Positions 63,675 to 64,000 of a stretch of DNA of 64,000 nt are shown here, piece by piece (the stretch's first letter is position 1; every line of letters begins with the position of its first letter). A program made the translations under genes and the position numbers. The DNA is taken from the NCBI RefSeq assembly GCF_002294985.1, contig NZ_NSGE01000004.1, positions 496,001 through 560,000 of the forward strand, given 5' to 3'. Below the pieces are notes generated by a model. It was not told the DNA's origin and did no database searches. It saw only the letters and a program-made list of their open reading frames with translations. Source of the DNA: Mesorhizobium sp. WSM3862. Its GTDB lineage: Bacteria > Pseudomonadota > Alphaproteobacteria > Rhizobiales > Rhizobiaceae.

Positions 63675-64000
63675 TCACGACGGCGACAATTCATGCGCCG
63701 TCGCCACCACTTCCTTGAGCGAGGCACCCCCGGAAGATTCCGTCGCCGCCATCACCGCGCCCTCGACGATCGGCGCGTTGCAGACGACTATTCTGCGGGA
63801 GCGCGGCTCGCCGATCATTTCCACCGCCATCTCGCTGTTGGTCTCGGCGCCGCCGAGATCGACCAGGATGGCGACGCCCGCTTCCGACCAGGCCTTTTCG
63901 ATCGCGCCCATGATCGCCTCGACGCTGGTGCCCAGCCCGCCATGGCCGTTTCCGCCGCACCATGCAAGCGGCACTTCGTCGCCCACCATCTGGCGCACCA
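63675..64000 (-). CDS. dhaM: DhaM-type EIIA (mannose-type) phosphotransfer subunit, 5' end outside window
   Basis: About 108 codons of the C-terminal part are visible, running off the right edge. VPLAWCGGNGHGGLGTSVEA, ILVDLGGAETNSEMAVEMIG and APIVEGAVMAATESSGGASL match the EIIA-mannose-like domain of DhaM; the active-site His near the N-terminus lies beyond the window. It phosphorylates ADP bound to DhaL. First visible gene of the dha operon; dhaL is not seen. Confidence 0.9.
   Translation of the reverse strand, partial: VRQMVGDEVPLAWCGGNGHGGLGTSVEAIMGAIEKAWSEAGVAILVDLGGAETNSEMAVEMIGEPRSRRIVVCNAPIVEGAVMAATESSGGASLKEVVATAHELSPS

Overview
The window looks like chromosomal DNA of a high-GC alphaproteobacterium of the order Rhizobiales, most probably Mesorhizobium or a close relative. 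The basis is protein family recognition and gene order: rpsA/cmk/aroA, a FYDLN-acid protein beside a tRNA-Ala(GGC), an exoK-exoL-exoA-exoM-exoO-exoN-exoP block, an ExoY/ExoF pair and rhizobial intergenic palindromes. No database search was run.

Layout. 1-5568: housekeeping end (rpsA partial, BASS-type transporter, cmk, aroA, FYDLN protein, tRNA-Ala, lipoprotein). 5631-15970: a DUF2161 nuclease-fold protein, a GntR/FadR regulator with a Cys/Met-type PLP enzyme and a complete carbohydrate-type ABC importer, then an aldehyde dehydrogenase behind a perfect 9-1-9 operator-like palindrome, with a DUF1349 protein. 16059-54866: a large exopolysaccharide (EPS) region holding bifunctional glycosyltransferases, ExoQ/ExoF/ExoY-like polymerase, export and priming proteins, an ExoX/SyrA-like repressor, glycanase, UDP-glucose dehydrogenase, flippase, the exoL-A-M-O glycosyltransferases, UTP-glucose-1-P uridylyltransferase, a Wzc/ExoP co-polymerase and two acyltransferases. 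54989-64000: propionyl-CoA synthetase, a second RiPP-type gene set, and a PTS-dependent dihydroxyacetone kinase operon (dhaK, EI, HPr, dhaM partial).

Three things stand out. First, a complete lasso-peptide cluster lies inside the EPS region (27581-33408, minus strand: precursor A, B1, B2, cyclase C, HprK-like kinase K, ABC exporter D). The unannotated 50-residue precursor reads as a 9-residue Gly1-Asp9 ring and ends in Ser, the residue phosphorylated by known lasso kinases. Second, a parallel set without a cyclase lies at 57305-60226 (RiPP-like leader ORF, PqqD/B1, B2, HprK-like kinase, nucleotidyltransferase); a paralogous nucleotidyltransferase also flanks the first cluster. Third, a tightly packed minus-strand operon (16059-21469) couples a TIR-domain protein and a minimal Prim-Pol protein to two fused glycosyltransferases.

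A TGC-rich palindrome (YTGC-N3-GCAR, resembling sites of the PHB regulator PhaR/AniA) recurs upstream of exoQ, exoY, the lasso precursor, a coiled-coil gene, the flippase/exoL divergent region and an acyltransferase. It suggests that EPS and lasso-peptide production share a regulator.
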